Under the pieces are notes generated by a model. The model was not told where the DNA came from. It ran no database searches and saw only the letters and a program-made list of their open reading frames with translations. Positions 26,202 through 34,094 of a stretch of 64,000 nucleotides of DNA are shown one piece after another (within the stretch, counting starts at the first letter, position 1; every line of letters starts with the position of its first letter). Source of the stretch: Chloroflexota bacterium (GTDB taxonomy: Bacteria; Chloroflexota; Anaerolineae; Aggregatilineales; Phototrophicaceae); contig WTGN01000010.1 in NCBI GenBank assembly GCA_011523545.1, positions 1 to 64,000 of the forward strand. Reading direction: 5' to 3'. A program made the translations under genes and the position numbers.

Positions 26202-26993
26202 ATGTACACCGTGAATAAGTACCCTCAGGGGACGTTCAGTTGGGCGGATAACACCTCCACCAATGCCGCAGCGGCCAAGGCCTTTTATATGGATCTGTTC
26301 GGCTGGGGCGCGCTGGACATGCCCATCGGCGAAGACATGTTCTATACCATGTTTCAGAATCAAGGCGAGCATGCGGCCGGCTTCGCCGCGATGATGCCTG
26401 ATATGCAGGCGCAAGGCATCCCTTCGCATTGGACGAATTACGTATCAGTCGATGATGTGGATGCGCTCGCTGAAGTCGTCACCGCGAATGGCGGCACGAT
26501 CGTCTTTGGTCCCATGGATGTATTCGACAGCGGGCGGATGCTTCAATTTATGGACCCGACCGGCGCGCAGCTTGGGCTCTGGCAGCCGAAGAATCACATC
26601 GGCGCGGGCATCGTCAACACGGTCGGCGCCATGTGCTGGAACGAGCTGCTCACGCGCGACGCCGAGGCCGCCAAAGCCTTTTACAGCGCGCTCTTCGGTT
26701 GGGAATACATCACCGATGACAATGGCTACATCATGATTCAGAATCGGGGCCGCAACAACGGCGCCATGATGCAGATGGATGAGAGCTTCGGCGAGATGCC
26801 ATCGATGTGGCAGCCCTATTTCACCGTCGCCGATATTGACGCGTCCATCGCGAAAGCTGGAGAATCGGGCGCGGCCATCATCATTCCCAAGACAGAAGCG
26901 CCCGGCGCCGGGCACTTCGCCTATATGGCTGACCCGGCTGGCGCCCATTTCTATATCATTCAGCTGATCCAGGCCGAGCCTTGGGAAGAATAA
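26202..26993 (+). CDS. VOC family protein, two glyoxalase-like domains (paralog 1)
   Basis: 263 residues with two vicinal-oxygen-chelate modules, about 8-128 and 135-260. Repeated motifs are AKAFYMDLFGWG and AKAFYSALFGWEY at the module starts, and FMDPTGAQLGLWQP and MADPAGAHFYIIQL at their ends. VOC proteins bind a metal and act on small substrates, or serve in resistance to toxic compounds; two-domain forms of this kind are mostly unassigned. AGGGAG lies seven bases before the ATG at 26202. It is the first of three close paralogs in 4.3 kb (26202, 27260, 29703), all opening MYTV.KYP.GTF.W.D. Repeats lie downstream. Confidence 0.88.
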   Translation: MYTVNKYPQGTFSWADNTSTNAAAAKAFYMDLFGWGALDMPIGEDMFYTMFQNQGEHAAGFAAMMPDMQAQGIPSHWTNYVSVDDVDALAEVVTANGGTIVFGPMDVFDSGRMLQFMDPTGAQLGLWQPKNHIGAGIVNTVGAMCWNELLTRDAEAAKAFYSALFGWEYITDDNGYIMIQNRGRNNGAMMQMDESFGEMPSMWQPYFTVADIDASIAKAGESGAAIIIPKTEAPGAGHFAYMADPAGAHFYIIQLIQAEPWEE

Positions 26994-27006
26994 GAGGCGC
27001 CTAGTC

Positions 27007-27242
27007 TACCCCCCTCGGTCCCCCCATAGCAATGGGGGGAAGGTTTTGCCGAGTTCTGCTTCCGGTAACGATTTCTCTGGCAGAAACTCCGAGTCCGCTT
27101 TCGTTAGCTCCCCCTCCCTGATGCCTTGGGGGAGGAGACGGGTCACGTAGACATTGACCTTCGGGGGTGGGGTTGGCTGCCCGCAATAGTAACCGTAGGG
27201 GCGACAGAACCGCAGTGTCTACGCGCGGTACCATGTCGCCCG
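27007..27242. repeat. Cluster of three palindromic repeats between VOC genes
   Basis: The first element, 27007-27040, has CCCCCCAT (27020-27027) and ATGGGGGG (27032-27039) around AGCA; its reverse complement recurs at 30647-30681. The second is CTCCCCC (27108-27114) with GGGGGAG (27128-27134). The third, 27195-27242, opens CGTAGGGGCGACAG, contains CCGCAGTGTCTACGCGCGG and ends TGTCGCCC; it is a diverged relative of the repeats at 4681-4728 and 38550-38596. The whole 266-base gap holds no gene. Confidence 0.6.
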
Positions 27243-27259
27243 CCAATCAGGAGACAAAA

Positions 27260-28048
27260 ATGTACACCGTATCCAAATACCCGCATGGCACATTTAATTG
27301 GGCCGATACCAGCTCAACCAGCTCGGAGGCGGCCAGGCAGTTCTACATGGATCTCTTCGGCTGGGGCAAGATCGATATCCCCATCGGTGAAGGCATGACC
27401 TACACCATGTTCCAGCACCAGGGCCAGCATGTCGCCGCGCTCAGCGACGCGACGCCCGAGGCGCTTGAACAGAATATCCCCTCGCACTGGTCATGCTATG
27501 TGGCGGTCGATGACGTCGATGCGCTGTTGCCGCTGGTCACGGCCAATGGCGGCCAGATCATCTTCGGCCCGATGGATGTCTTCGACAGCGGACGCATGGC
27601 CTTTTTGATGGACCCGACTGGCGCGGCGCTGGGCTTGTGGCAGGCGCGCGGCCACATCGGCGCGGGCATCGTCAACACGGTCGGCGCCTTATGCTGGAAT
27701 GAGCTGCTCACGCGCGACGCGGCGGCGGCCAAAGCCTTCTACAGCGCCGTGCTGGGCTGGGAATTCTATGGTGATGAGCATTACATCCACATCAGCAATC
27801 GCGGCCGCAACAATGGCGGCATGATCGAGATGGGCGAGAGCTTCGGCGATACGCCGGTCTGCTGGATGCCTTATTTCAACATCGGCGAAATCAACGCCGG
27901 CATCGCGCGGGTCAAGGAGCTGGGCGGGGCTGTGCACATGGGGCCCAACGAGGCGCCCGATACCGGCTATTGGGCGCTGGCGACCGACCCGGCCGGCGCG
28001 CACTTCTATATCATGGAGCTCTTCAAGGCTGAACCCTGGGAAGAATAG
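27260..28048 (+). CDS. VOC family protein, two glyoxalase-like domains (paralog 2)
   Basis: 262 residues, closely similar to the gene at 26202. Shared long stretches include the domain linker GHIGAGIVNTVGA and the acidic end AEPWEE, and the two modules start with ARQFYMDLFGWG and AKAFYSAVLGWE. AGGAG (27249-27253) precedes the ATG at 27260. The open frame upstream runs through a repeat and is not used. It probably arose by tandem duplication of the neighbouring gene. The substrate is unknown. Confidence 0.88.
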   Translation: MYTVSKYPHGTFNWADTSSTSSEAARQFYMDLFGWGKIDIPIGEGMTYTMFQHQGQHVAALSDATPEALEQNIPSHWSCYVAVDDVDALLPLVTANGGQIIFGPMDVFDSGRMAFLMDPTGAALGLWQARGHIGAGIVNTVGALCWNELLTRDAAAAKAFYSAVLGWEFYGDEHYIHISNRGRNNGGMIEMGESFGDTPVCWMPYFNIGEINAGIARVKELGGAVHMGPNEAPDTGYWALATDPAGAHFYIMELFKAEPWEE

Positions 28049-28072
28049 GCTGCGCCTGCAAAGAGACTGTAG

Positions 28073-28093
28073 GGGCGACATACCGTGTCGCCC
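28073..28093. repeat. TGTAGGGGCGA-type hairpin
   Basis: GGGCGACA (28073-28080) pairs with TGTCGCCC (28086-28093) around TACCG, 25 bases after the stop of the second VOC gene. The gene on the other strand ends at 28120, so this lies between convergent genes. Confidence 0.65.
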
Positions 28094-28119
28094 GCCGGTG
28101 CCAAGTCGCCCGAGCCCGG

Positions 28120-28644
28120 CTACTCATCGGGAGAGAAGTTCGTCAGCGTTATGTCCGGCGAAGTGTAGCCGTCGGCGGTTCTGGTGACGGTGAGGCTTGT
28201 CCAGGGACCGCCCTTGCCACGGTATCGGGCTCGGATGCGGATGCGCAAGGTTTTTCCAACAGACCAGTCGAGCGGATCGCCAAACAAGCCCGATTCTGCT
28301 TTGATGTCCCAGCAGGCAGTTCCTTGGCCATCAAAGTCTTCCCAAGAGATGAAAACGTGCCCAGCCCGTCTGGTATTGGCTTGCTTGAAACTGCGGAAGC
28401 CTTTTGCCTTCAGCGACCAGTCGACGCGGTAGCTGTTCCGCTTGGCCAAAGGCGTCGTCGCCGGCGGGCCCCAATATATGCAAAACCATGGTTGCTCAAT
28501 ACTTTGGTCGGTGTACGGGTAGATGACACCATATCCCCCACGAAGCGCAGTTACGGTCTTCGATGCGCGGTCTTGGGCCGCGGCCAGCCCTCCTCCCGCG
28601 AGTACAAGAAGGAGCGCCAACGCTGTCAATGCTCTTTGGTTCAT
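28120..28644 (-). CDS. Secreted protein with possible fibronectin-III-like fold
   Basis: 174 residues. I start at 28644, where AAGGAGGT stands five bases before the ATG, a near-perfect ribosome binding site. The longer frame to 28740 has none. The signal peptide is MNQR, then a core ALTALALLLVLAGGGLAAA ending near residue 22-24. The mature part has WGPPATTPLAKRNSYRVDWSL and LRIRIRARYRGKGGPWTSLTV, the alternating strand pattern of a fibronectin type III domain. This is a resemblance I cannot test here. Two Cys residues may pair after export. It is the downstream member of a pair with the Cys/Gly-rich protein at 28801. Confidence 0.65.
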   Translation of the reverse strand: MNQRALTALALLLVLAGGGLAAAQDRASKTVTALRGGYGVIYPYTDQSIEQPWFCIYWGPPATTPLAKRNSYRVDWSLKAKGFRSFKQANTRRAGHVFISWEDFDGQGTACWDIKAESGLFGDPLDWSVGKTLRIRIRARYRGKGGPWTSLTVTRTADGYTSPDITLTNFSPDE

Positions 28645-28800
28645 AACGTACCTCCTTTCGTGTTCAACGATGCCGATCGACTCATGTACAAAGCCGCTGC
28701 CATAAACGCCCTGAACCAGCAGAAAAAGCCGGTGGGTCAAATGATATCTAATTCATTCTTCGTCGCTTTCGCGCTTAGTTGGGCGAGAGCCCGCCCATAC

Positions 28801-29331
28801 TCAGCAATTGCCGCCAGAGAAACAATCCCATTCGTCGCTCTGTTCCTTCGTAAGCGGAACACCGACAATCAACCCAGTCTCAAGTCCAAACTCGACATCC
28901 TCCGTCGACAGAACTGTGCCCAGACGGATCCTTTCAATTCGAGGGTCGTAGTCGTGCGCCGTACTTGATCCGCTGCCGCCATGCGCCAACCCAGAAGCGC
29001 TGCCGTCGGGCACCTGCCGGGACGCGCTGCCGCCTCGCGATGAAGTTGATGCGTTGTTGCGTGGGTCCGTGCCGGATGAGCCGCTGCCGCCGTCCTGGTT
29101 TGGTTTCGATGCGGCCAAATATCCGCCCCCTCCGCCAGGCTGAACACACTGTTCAGCCGTGCCAATGAAGACGCCGGCCGCGACAGCCGCCTCACACCAG
29201 CCGGCTTTCCAATCATCTTCAGATTGGCAATTCGCGCCTTCTTCATGGCAGGTGTTGCCCGTGAAGTCGGATGCCTGCGCCGCCACTGTGCCGGCCAGCG
29301 CCAACAGAATCGCCAGCGCGCAACGGACCAT
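28801..29331 (-). CDS. Secreted Gly/Ser-rich cysteine-containing protein, start uncertain
   Basis: 176 residues from the ATG at 29331. Signal peptide is MVRCALAILLALAGTVAAQA. The mature part has six Cys, several near the N-terminus (TCHEEGANCQSEDDWKAGWCEAA) and two at the end (DWDCF..GNC, approximately). The middle, about 65-125, is a low-complexity linker rich in Gly, Ser and Asp. Not recognised. The ATG at 29331 has no ribosome binding site. A promoter (29462-29491) and a good site (AGGA, six bases before ATG at 29420) lie upstream, but that ATG is out of frame across a run of eleven C's. With one more C it would read in frame into this protein. See the homopolymer entry. Confidence 0.55.
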   Translation of the reverse strand: MVRCALAILLALAGTVAAQASDFTGNTCHEEGANCQSEDDWKAGWCEAAVAAGVFIGTAEQCVQPGGGGGYLAASKPNQDGGSGSSGTDPRNNASTSSRGGSASRQVPDGSASGLAHGGSGSSTAHDYDPRIERIRLGTVLSTEDVEFGLETGLIVGVPLTKEQSDEWDCFSGGNC

Positions 29332-29388
29332 TCTGATTGAGATGGGGCAAAGAAAATCAAGTAGCGAAGTAGTATTGTGGCAGAATAC

Positions 29389-29399
29389 GGGGGGGGGGG
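29389..29399. repeat. G11/C11 homopolymer tract in secreted-protein leader
   Basis: Eleven consecutive G on the plus strand (C on the coding strand), between a well-placed ATG (29420) and the signal peptide of the gene at 28801-29331. With 11 C's, the ATG reads MRTLAQPPPPPYSAT and continues open in another frame. With 12 (or 9) C's it reads through without a stop into MVRCALAILLALAG, adding about 30 residues before the signal peptide. Confidence 0.7.
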
Positions 29400-29461
29400 A
29401 GGTTGCGCTAGGGTTCTCATCGTCTTTCCTTTCTTTCTCAAAGAATGATTGTTGTTTTGAG

Positions 29462-29491
29462 AATATAGCATAAAGATCAGCTTCTTGCCAA
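29462..29491 (-). promoter_or_regulatory. Promoter upstream of secreted protein and C11 tract
   Basis: On the minus strand, -35 TTGGCA (29486-29491) and -10 TATATT (29462-29467) are 18 bases apart. Transcription would begin near 29455, about 35 bases before the ATG at 29420 and about 125 before the ATG at 29331. Confidence 0.4.
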
Positions 29492-29702
29492 ATATGTGGT
29501 GATATAGAGAAACGGATAGGTCGCTCTGAAAGATATGTTAGATTCCCTAGTGTGTCAAAGGATTTTTGGGATCTGGTGTGATCGCATCAGCGCCGAGGGC
29601 GGCTTGCGTCAATTGAGGCGGCGGGCGACCCGGTTGGTCGTCCCGTCACTTTTCGCTATGATTGCAGTTGGACTTTGGCCGCTTTGTCATAAGAGGGCAA
29701 GA

Positions 29703-30479
29703 ATGTACACTGTGACGAAATATCCGCACGGGACATTCAGCTGGGTCGATAACAGCTCGAGCGAGCCGGAAGCGGCCAAAGCTTTCTATATGGCGCTCTT
29801 CGGCTGGGGGGTTACGGAGTTCCCCCTCGGCGGCGGCATGACCTACAGCATCTTTAATCTGGCGGGTCATGACTGCGCGGCCTTGAGCGGCATGGCGCCG
29901 GATCAGCTGCGGGCGGGCGTCCGCTCTCAATGGAACAACTTTGTCACCGTGGATGATGTGGATGCCCTGGTTGATGTGGCGCGGGCCAAGGGCGGCGCCG
30001 TCATCTATGATCCGGCGGATGTCTTCGATGGCGGGCGCATGCTGCATATTCAGGATCCGACCGGGGCCCGGCTCAATTTGTGGCAGCCCTATGACCGGAT
30101 CGGCGCCGAGATCGTCAACACGGTCGGCGCGATGAGCTTGAACGAGCTTTGGACGCCCGATGTCGCCCGGGCGAAAGATTTCTACCATGCCCTCTTCAGC
30201 TGGGAATACGAGCGCGATGGCGTCTTCACGCGCATTTACAATCGCGGGCGCTTCAACGGCGGCATGCTCGAACTGGATGAAGTCGAGCCGATGTGGCTGC
30301 CGCATTTCCACGTCGCCGATGCCGACGCCGCCATCAACCGCGTCGAGGCCCTCGGCGGCGCAATCGAAATCCCGCTGCAAGTCGACCCCGACGGGGCGCG
30401 CTGGTCTGTCGTGGCGGACCCGGCCGGCGCCCTATTTTACGTCATGCAGCTTGCAGGCGCTGAACCCTGGCTGGAATAG
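29703..30479 (+). CDS. VOC family protein, two glyoxalase-like domains (paralog 3)
   Basis: 258 residues, the most diverged of the three paralogs. It keeps the opening MYTVTKYPHGTFSWVDNSSS, the linker GAEIVNTVGAMS and the ends DPTGARLNLWQP and ADPAGALFYVMQL. The start is the ATG at 29703 with AGAGGG upstream; the frame extends to 29535 but has no family sequence there. It is separated from paralog 2 by two minus-strand secreted-protein genes. A change in substrate is possible, since several positions kept in paralogs 1 and 2 (for example GRNNG) are altered here (GRFNG). Confidence 0.87.
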   Translation: MYTVTKYPHGTFSWVDNSSSEPEAAKAFYMALFGWGVTEFPLGGGMTYSIFNLAGHDCAALSGMAPDQLRAGVRSQWNNFVTVDDVDALVDVARAKGGAVIYDPADVFDGGRMLHIQDPTGARLNLWQPYDRIGAEIVNTVGAMSLNELWTPDVARAKDFYHALFSWEYERDGVFTRIYNRGRFNGGMLELDEVEPMWLPHFHVADADAAINRVEALGGAIEIPLQVDPDGARWSVVADPAGALFYVMQLAGAEPWLE

Positions 30480-30597
30480 GGAGCGGGTCCTGAAACGCGG
30501 AAGACTCTACAAATCTTTGGTGCATTTGGAGTGGTGTTGAACTAAGTTGAAGAAAGTAAGTTATGCAGATTCTGCGCCAGTAAACCCCACCCCCCGG

Positions 30598-30681
30598 CCC
30601 CCTCCCCAAAGCATTAGGGAGGGGGAGTTTGACTCGCACATACAAGCCTCCCCTCATTGCTATGGGGGGACTGAGGGGGGT
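30598..30681. repeat. Two C-run/G-run hairpins downstream of VOC gene
   Basis: CCCCCTCCC (30598-30606) pairs with GGGAGGGGG (30617-30625). The next element, 30647-30681 (CTCATTGCTATGGGGGGACT core), is nearly the reverse complement of 27007-27040. Both lie in the 249-base gap between convergent genes (VOC and zwf); no gene is seen there. Confidence 0.6.
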
Positions 30682-30728
30682 AGATCAAAGGCGAAAACTA
30701 CGCGCGACTTAATTACAGTTACTTAGCT

Positions 30729-32174
30729 CTAGTGCAAACAGCTCAAGCGCCAGATATGCTCCTCGCGCTCGAGCAATTCATCAGCGGCCGCGGGACCCCA
30801 TGAGCCCTGGTGGTAGCTGCGCATGGGCGGCGCGGCTGGATTGCCGGCCCAGCCCTCGATGATGGGGTCGACGATTTTCCAGGCGCTCTCGATCTCATCG
30901 CCGCGGATGAAGAGGGCGGCGTCGCCATTGATCGCATCCAGCAGCAGCCGTTCGTAGGCATCGGGCAGGTCTTCCGCCACGAAGGCGTTTTCGTAGTGCA
31001 ATTCCATATCGACAGACTTGGCGATCTGCTGGTCGGGGATTTTGGCTTCGATGGTGAGGTGAATGCCCTCATCCGGCTGAATGCAGATGGAGAGCATGTT
31101 GCGCGAATAATCGCCGCTTTCGGTGAGCTCGAAGATGCTGTTCGGCGGCCGCTTGAACTGGATGTTGACCTGGGTGGTCTTCTGGCGCATCCCCTTGCCC
31201 GAGCGCAAATAAAAGGGGATATCCTTCCAGCGCCAATTGTCAATGAAGAGCTTGAGCGCGGCGAAGGTGGGCGTGGTGGAATCGGGCGCGACGCCCTCAG
31301 CGCGGCGATAGCCATCGTACTGACCGCGCACGGTATCTTCGAGCTTGACGGCGCGCGCCGCTTGCAAGACCTTGACCTTTTCATTGCGCAGGGCATCGGC
31401 GTCGAAGGCCGATGGCGGCTCCATGGCGATCAGCGAGAGCAGCTGCAGCAGGTGATTCTGAACCATATCGCGCATCACGCCGGACCTGTCGTAATAGCCG
31501 GCGCGCGTGCCCACATCGACCGTCTCGGCGACTGTGACCTGCACATTACTGATATGGCTGCGGTTCCAGATCGGCTCAAATATCGTGTTGGCGAAGCGCA
31601 TGAACAGGATGTTCTGGGCTGTTTCCTTGCCCAGGTAGTGATCGATCCGATAAACTTGCGATTCGTTAAAGACTGAGTGCACAGCGCGATTCAGCGATTG
31701 CGCCGTCTCCAGGTTGTAGCCGAAGGGCTTCTCGATGACGGCGCGGCGCCAACCCCCGTTTTCGCGCGCCATGCCCAGCGCGCCCAGGTTGCAGATGACA
31801 TCCTGGTAGAACTCGGGCGCAATCGACAGGTAATAAAGACGATTGCTGTATCCCTTGTCCAGCGCATCCAGATCGTCTTTGAGGTTGGGGTAAGTCTCCG
31901 GCTGCGGCAGGTTCACCTTGCTGTAGGACAGCGTTTGACGGAAGCGGTCCCAGGACCGCTCGTCATAGATCGGCGCGGCGTAATTCTTCAGCGACTGATG
32001 CGCATGGTCGATGAGGGTGGCGTCGGACCAATCGCGCCGGCCGACGCCGACGATCCGCAGCGGCTCAGGCGTGCGGCCCTTGATGAAGTTGCTGTAAAGC
32101 GCGGGGATGAGCTTGCGGCGCGCCAAGTCGCCAGTGACGCCGAATATGGCAATTACAGTGGGTCGATCGCTCAT
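30729..32174 (-). CDS. zwf: Glucose-6-phosphate 1-dehydrogenase
   Basis: 481 residues, normal length. It oxidises glucose 6-phosphate to 6-phosphogluconolactone with NADP, the first step of the oxidative pentose phosphate pathway, in the cytoplasm. The nucleotide motif is GVTGDLARRK (residues 12-21), EKPFG lies at 148-152, and the active-site signature RIDHYLGKE at 176-184 carries the conserved His and Lys. AGGAGGGA precedes the ATG. It is a single gene; no gnd, pgl or opcA is adjacent. Its upstream side has short tandem repeats and then the VapBC-like pair on the other strand. Confidence 0.97.
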   Translation of the reverse strand: MSDRPTVIAIFGVTGDLARRKLIPALYSNFIKGRTPEPLRIVGVGRRDWSDATLIDHAHQSLKNYAAPIYDERSWDRFRQTLSYSKVNLPQPETYPNLKDDLDALDKGYSNRLYYLSIAPEFYQDVICNLGALGMARENGGWRRAVIEKPFGYNLETAQSLNRAVHSVFNESQVYRIDHYLGKETAQNILFMRFANTIFEPIWNRSHISNVQVTVAETVDVGTRAGYYDRSGVMRDMVQNHLLQLLSLIAMEPPSAFDADALRNEKVKVLQAARAVKLEDTVRGQYDGYRRAEGVAPDSTTPTFAALKLFIDNWRWKDIPFYLRSGKGMRQKTTQVNIQFKRPPNSIFELTESGDYSRNMLSICIQPDEGIHLTIEAKIPDQQIAKSVDMELHYENAFVAEDLPDAYERLLLDAINGDAALFIRGDEIESAWKIVDPIIEGWAGNPAAPPMRSYHQGSWGPAAADELLEREEHIWRLSCLH

Positions 32175-32195
32175 CGTCCCTCCTGGGCGGGGCTG

Positions 32196-32261
32196 TGTCG
32201 AAGGGCTATGTCGAAGGGCTATGTCTACGCGCCCTACGCGCCCTACGCGCCCTACGCGCCC
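32196..32261. repeat. Short tandem repeats upstream of zwf
   Basis: A 13-base unit TGTCGAAGGGCTA occurs twice (32196-32221). It is followed by a 9-base unit TACGCGCCC repeated four times exactly (32226-32261). They lie 22-90 bases before the zwf start, in what should be its promoter or leader. Confidence 0.8.
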
Positions 32262-32397
32262 CCAGCATTAGGAATTGGCCGGTATTGTAGCGTATATTCG
32301 CCAATGCAACGAATCCGGAGCGGCTGGCGCGGGCGATATGGAGTCGACGCCGTCGGCAGTGGTAGAATAGCAGCAGCGACATAAGGAGAATGGCATC

Positions 32398-32616
32398 ATG
32401 TCGATGTATGACGTCTTGCAACAGGCGAAAGCGCTGAAGCCAAGCGAACGCAAAGAGTTGCTCAGGTTGCTCAAACGGATTGTTGAAGTGGATGACGGTT
32501 TAAGGCCCGCGCCGAGCCTGCGCGACTTGGCCGGATTGGACCGGGAGTCTTGGCAAGGTGTAGATGTGGACGCCTACATAAATGAATTGCGCGACGAATG
32601 GGATGACGATCGTTGA
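32398..32616 (+). CDS. Probable antitoxin of a PIN-domain toxin-antitoxin pair
   Basis: 72 residues, acidic C-terminus. The N-terminus MSMYDVLQQAKALKPSERKELLRLLKRI has the helical AL.P.ER.ELL pattern seen in many small antitoxins, but I cannot assign a named family. Residues 40-72 would be the flexible part that wraps the toxin. AAGGAG lies about ten bases before the ATG, and the next gene overlaps it by four bases (TTGA), the usual translational coupling for such pairs. It would be labile and repress its own operon together with the toxin. Confidence 0.72.
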   Translation: MSMYDVLQQAKALKPSERKELLRLLKRIVEVDDGLRPAPSLRDLAGLDRESWQGVDVDAYINELRDEWDDDR

Positions 32617-33059
32617 AGATAGAGAGCGCATTTCAAAACATACAGCGTATCTACATTGATACGCCGCCGCTGATTTACTTGGTCGAAAGAAATCCTGATT
32701 ACTTCGCGAGGATGCTTGGCATTGCCGACACTATTGAAAGGGCGCGGCTGCAGGCGATTACATCCGTAGTTGCATTGACCGAAATCCTGGTGCAGCCGCT
32801 GCGGTTGGGCAATACCGATCGCGCGCAAGAGTACCATGATATTCTTTTCGACCGACACAACTATACGATGGTTGCCATCACGGCTGAAATCGCCATATCG
32901 GCCGCCGCGATACGCGCGCGTTATGGCTTGCGGACGCCGGATGCCATGCATGCCGCGACCGCAATTCAATCGGATTGCGACGCGATACTGACAAATGACA
33001 GAGACTTCAGGCGCGTCCAGGACATTAGTGTCTTGCTTTTAGACGACCTTGAACTCTAA
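32613..33059 (+). CDS. PIN-domain ribonuclease toxin (VapC-like)
   Basis: 148 residues. PIN fold with the expected acidic set: Asp in YIDTPPLIYLVE (near residue 16), Glu in TEILVQPL, Asp in TPDAMHAATA and Asp in TNDRDF. VapC toxins cut RNA, often tRNA, when freed from their antitoxin. It starts at TTG, overlapping the antitoxin stop in TTGA (32613-32616). The toxin is a little longer than many VapC proteins (about 130). The pair sits alone between zwf and the asparaginase-like gene. Confidence 0.88.
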   Translation: MKIESAFQNIQRIYIDTPPLIYLVERNPDYFARMLGIADTIERARLQAITSVVALTEILVQPLRLGNTDRAQEYHDILFDRHNYTMVAITAEIAISAAAIRARYGLRTPDAMHAATAIQSDCDAILTNDRDFRRVQDISVLLLDDLEL

Positions 33060-33080
33060 ATAGGCAAGGTCCCCCCGCCA

Positions 33081-34028
33081 TTATTCCTGCGCCCAGCGCG
33101 CCGGAATTGTGACGACTTCCCGCTCCACTTCTTCGTGCGTCCTCATATCAGCATGCTGCACGATGTAGCTGCCGCCCGCGCCGGAGGACAGGCCGATGTG
33201 ACCGCCCTCGCTGTCCAGCGCGATCAGGTTCATGCCGCCGATAAAGTCGCCGCGGAGGTCACGCAGATCAAGCATGGCTTGGCGCGCCGCTTCCGGCAGG
33301 GGCATGCCCATTTGCAGATATAGAACGAGGCTGCGCGCGGTCCCGGCGCGGATCGCCATTTCGCCCATGCCGGTGCAGGCGCAGGCGCCGTAGCGGTTGT
33401 CGGCGTAATTGCCGGCGCCGATGATGGGCGAATCGCCAATGCGCCCCGGATATTTCCAGGCCCAGCCGCTGGTGCTAACGCCTGAGGCGATGTCGCCGGC
33501 GCGGTCCATAGCGATGAAGTTGACCGTGCCCTGCACGCGCTCCGGGTCGGTGGCCAGTTTGACCAGGCCGAGCAGTGGGCTGTCATCCGACAGGCGCGGA
33601 AACTCGCCCGTGGCGCTGCTCGTGACCAGGCGACGCCGCCAGACCTCGCGAATCTCGTCAGTTAGCATCTCGTCCCGGGCTTCCGCGCCGATCTCGCGGG
33701 CGAAACGTTCAGCGCCGCTTCCCGCCAGCAGCACATGCGGCAAATTACGATCCATGACCTGGCGGGCGACGGAAATGGCGTAAGGGAAGCCGCGCAGCAA
33801 AGCGACCGCGCCCGAGTTGAGCGAGTGGCCGTCCATGATGCTGGCGTCAAGCTCAAGCTCGCCCAGGATATTCGGGTAGCCGTTGTAGCCGACGCTGCGC
33901 TCTGCCGGATTGGCTTCGACCGCGCGGATGCCGACTTCGACGGCGTCGAGCGCGCTGCCGCCCGCTTTCAAGGTTTGCAGCGCCCGTTCAATGCCGATGG
34001 CGCCGTTGCTGCTAGCGACGATGATCAT
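33081..34028 (-). CDS. Asparaginase-2 / aspartylglucosaminidase-like Ntn hydrolase
   Basis: 315 residues. Ntn hydrolase that would self-cleave before Thr168 (QG|TVNFIAMDRAGDIASGVSTSG), making Thr168 the nucleophile. The GRIGDSPIIGAGNYAD stretch (195-210) is nearer to N4-(N-acetylglucosaminyl)-L-asparaginase than to isoaspartyl dipeptidase. The former splits the GlcNAc-Asn bond of glycoprotein remnants. No signal peptide is visible. The ATG has a weak ribosome binding site. It lies 66 bases downstream of the GH116-type gene on the same strand, at the end of the LacI-flanked transport operon, which suggests glyco-amino-acid salvage. Isoaspartyl peptidase activity remains possible. Confidence 0.82.
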   Translation of the reverse strand: MIIVASSNGAIGIERALQTLKAGGSALDAVEVGIRAVEANPAERSVGYNGYPNILGELELDASIMDGHSLNSGAVALLRGFPYAISVARQVMDRNLPHVLLAGSGAERFAREIGAEARDEMLTDEIREVWRRRLVTSSATGEFPRLSDDSPLLGLVKLATDPERVQGTVNFIAMDRAGDIASGVSTSGWAWKYPGRIGDSPIIGAGNYADNRYGACACTGMGEMAIRAGTARSLVLYLQMGMPLPEAARQAMLDLRDLRGDFIGGMNLIALDSEGGHIGLSSGAGGSYIVQHADMRTHEEVEREVVTIPARWAQE

Positions 34029-34094
34029 GGACAGCGACCGCCGTACTTGCTTGCTTCGCCACGTGCACAGAAGGCGCGGAGAGTCTTGCGTCCT

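Larger units (their letters stand above)
29332..29702. other. 371-base gap between secreted protein and third VOC gene
   Basis: Contains the G11 tract, the unused ATG at 29420 and the minus-strand promoter. On the plus strand no clear promoter for the VOC gene is seen. The stretch around 29440-29540 is AT-rich compared with its surroundings. Confidence 0.4.

Noticed and set aside
28869..29471. A 200-residue minus-strand frame containing the ATG at 29420
   Set aside because: It starts with a good ribosome binding site, but beyond the C11 tract it becomes a low-complexity Arg-rich reading of the secreted-protein gene. Kept only as part of the homopolymer finding.
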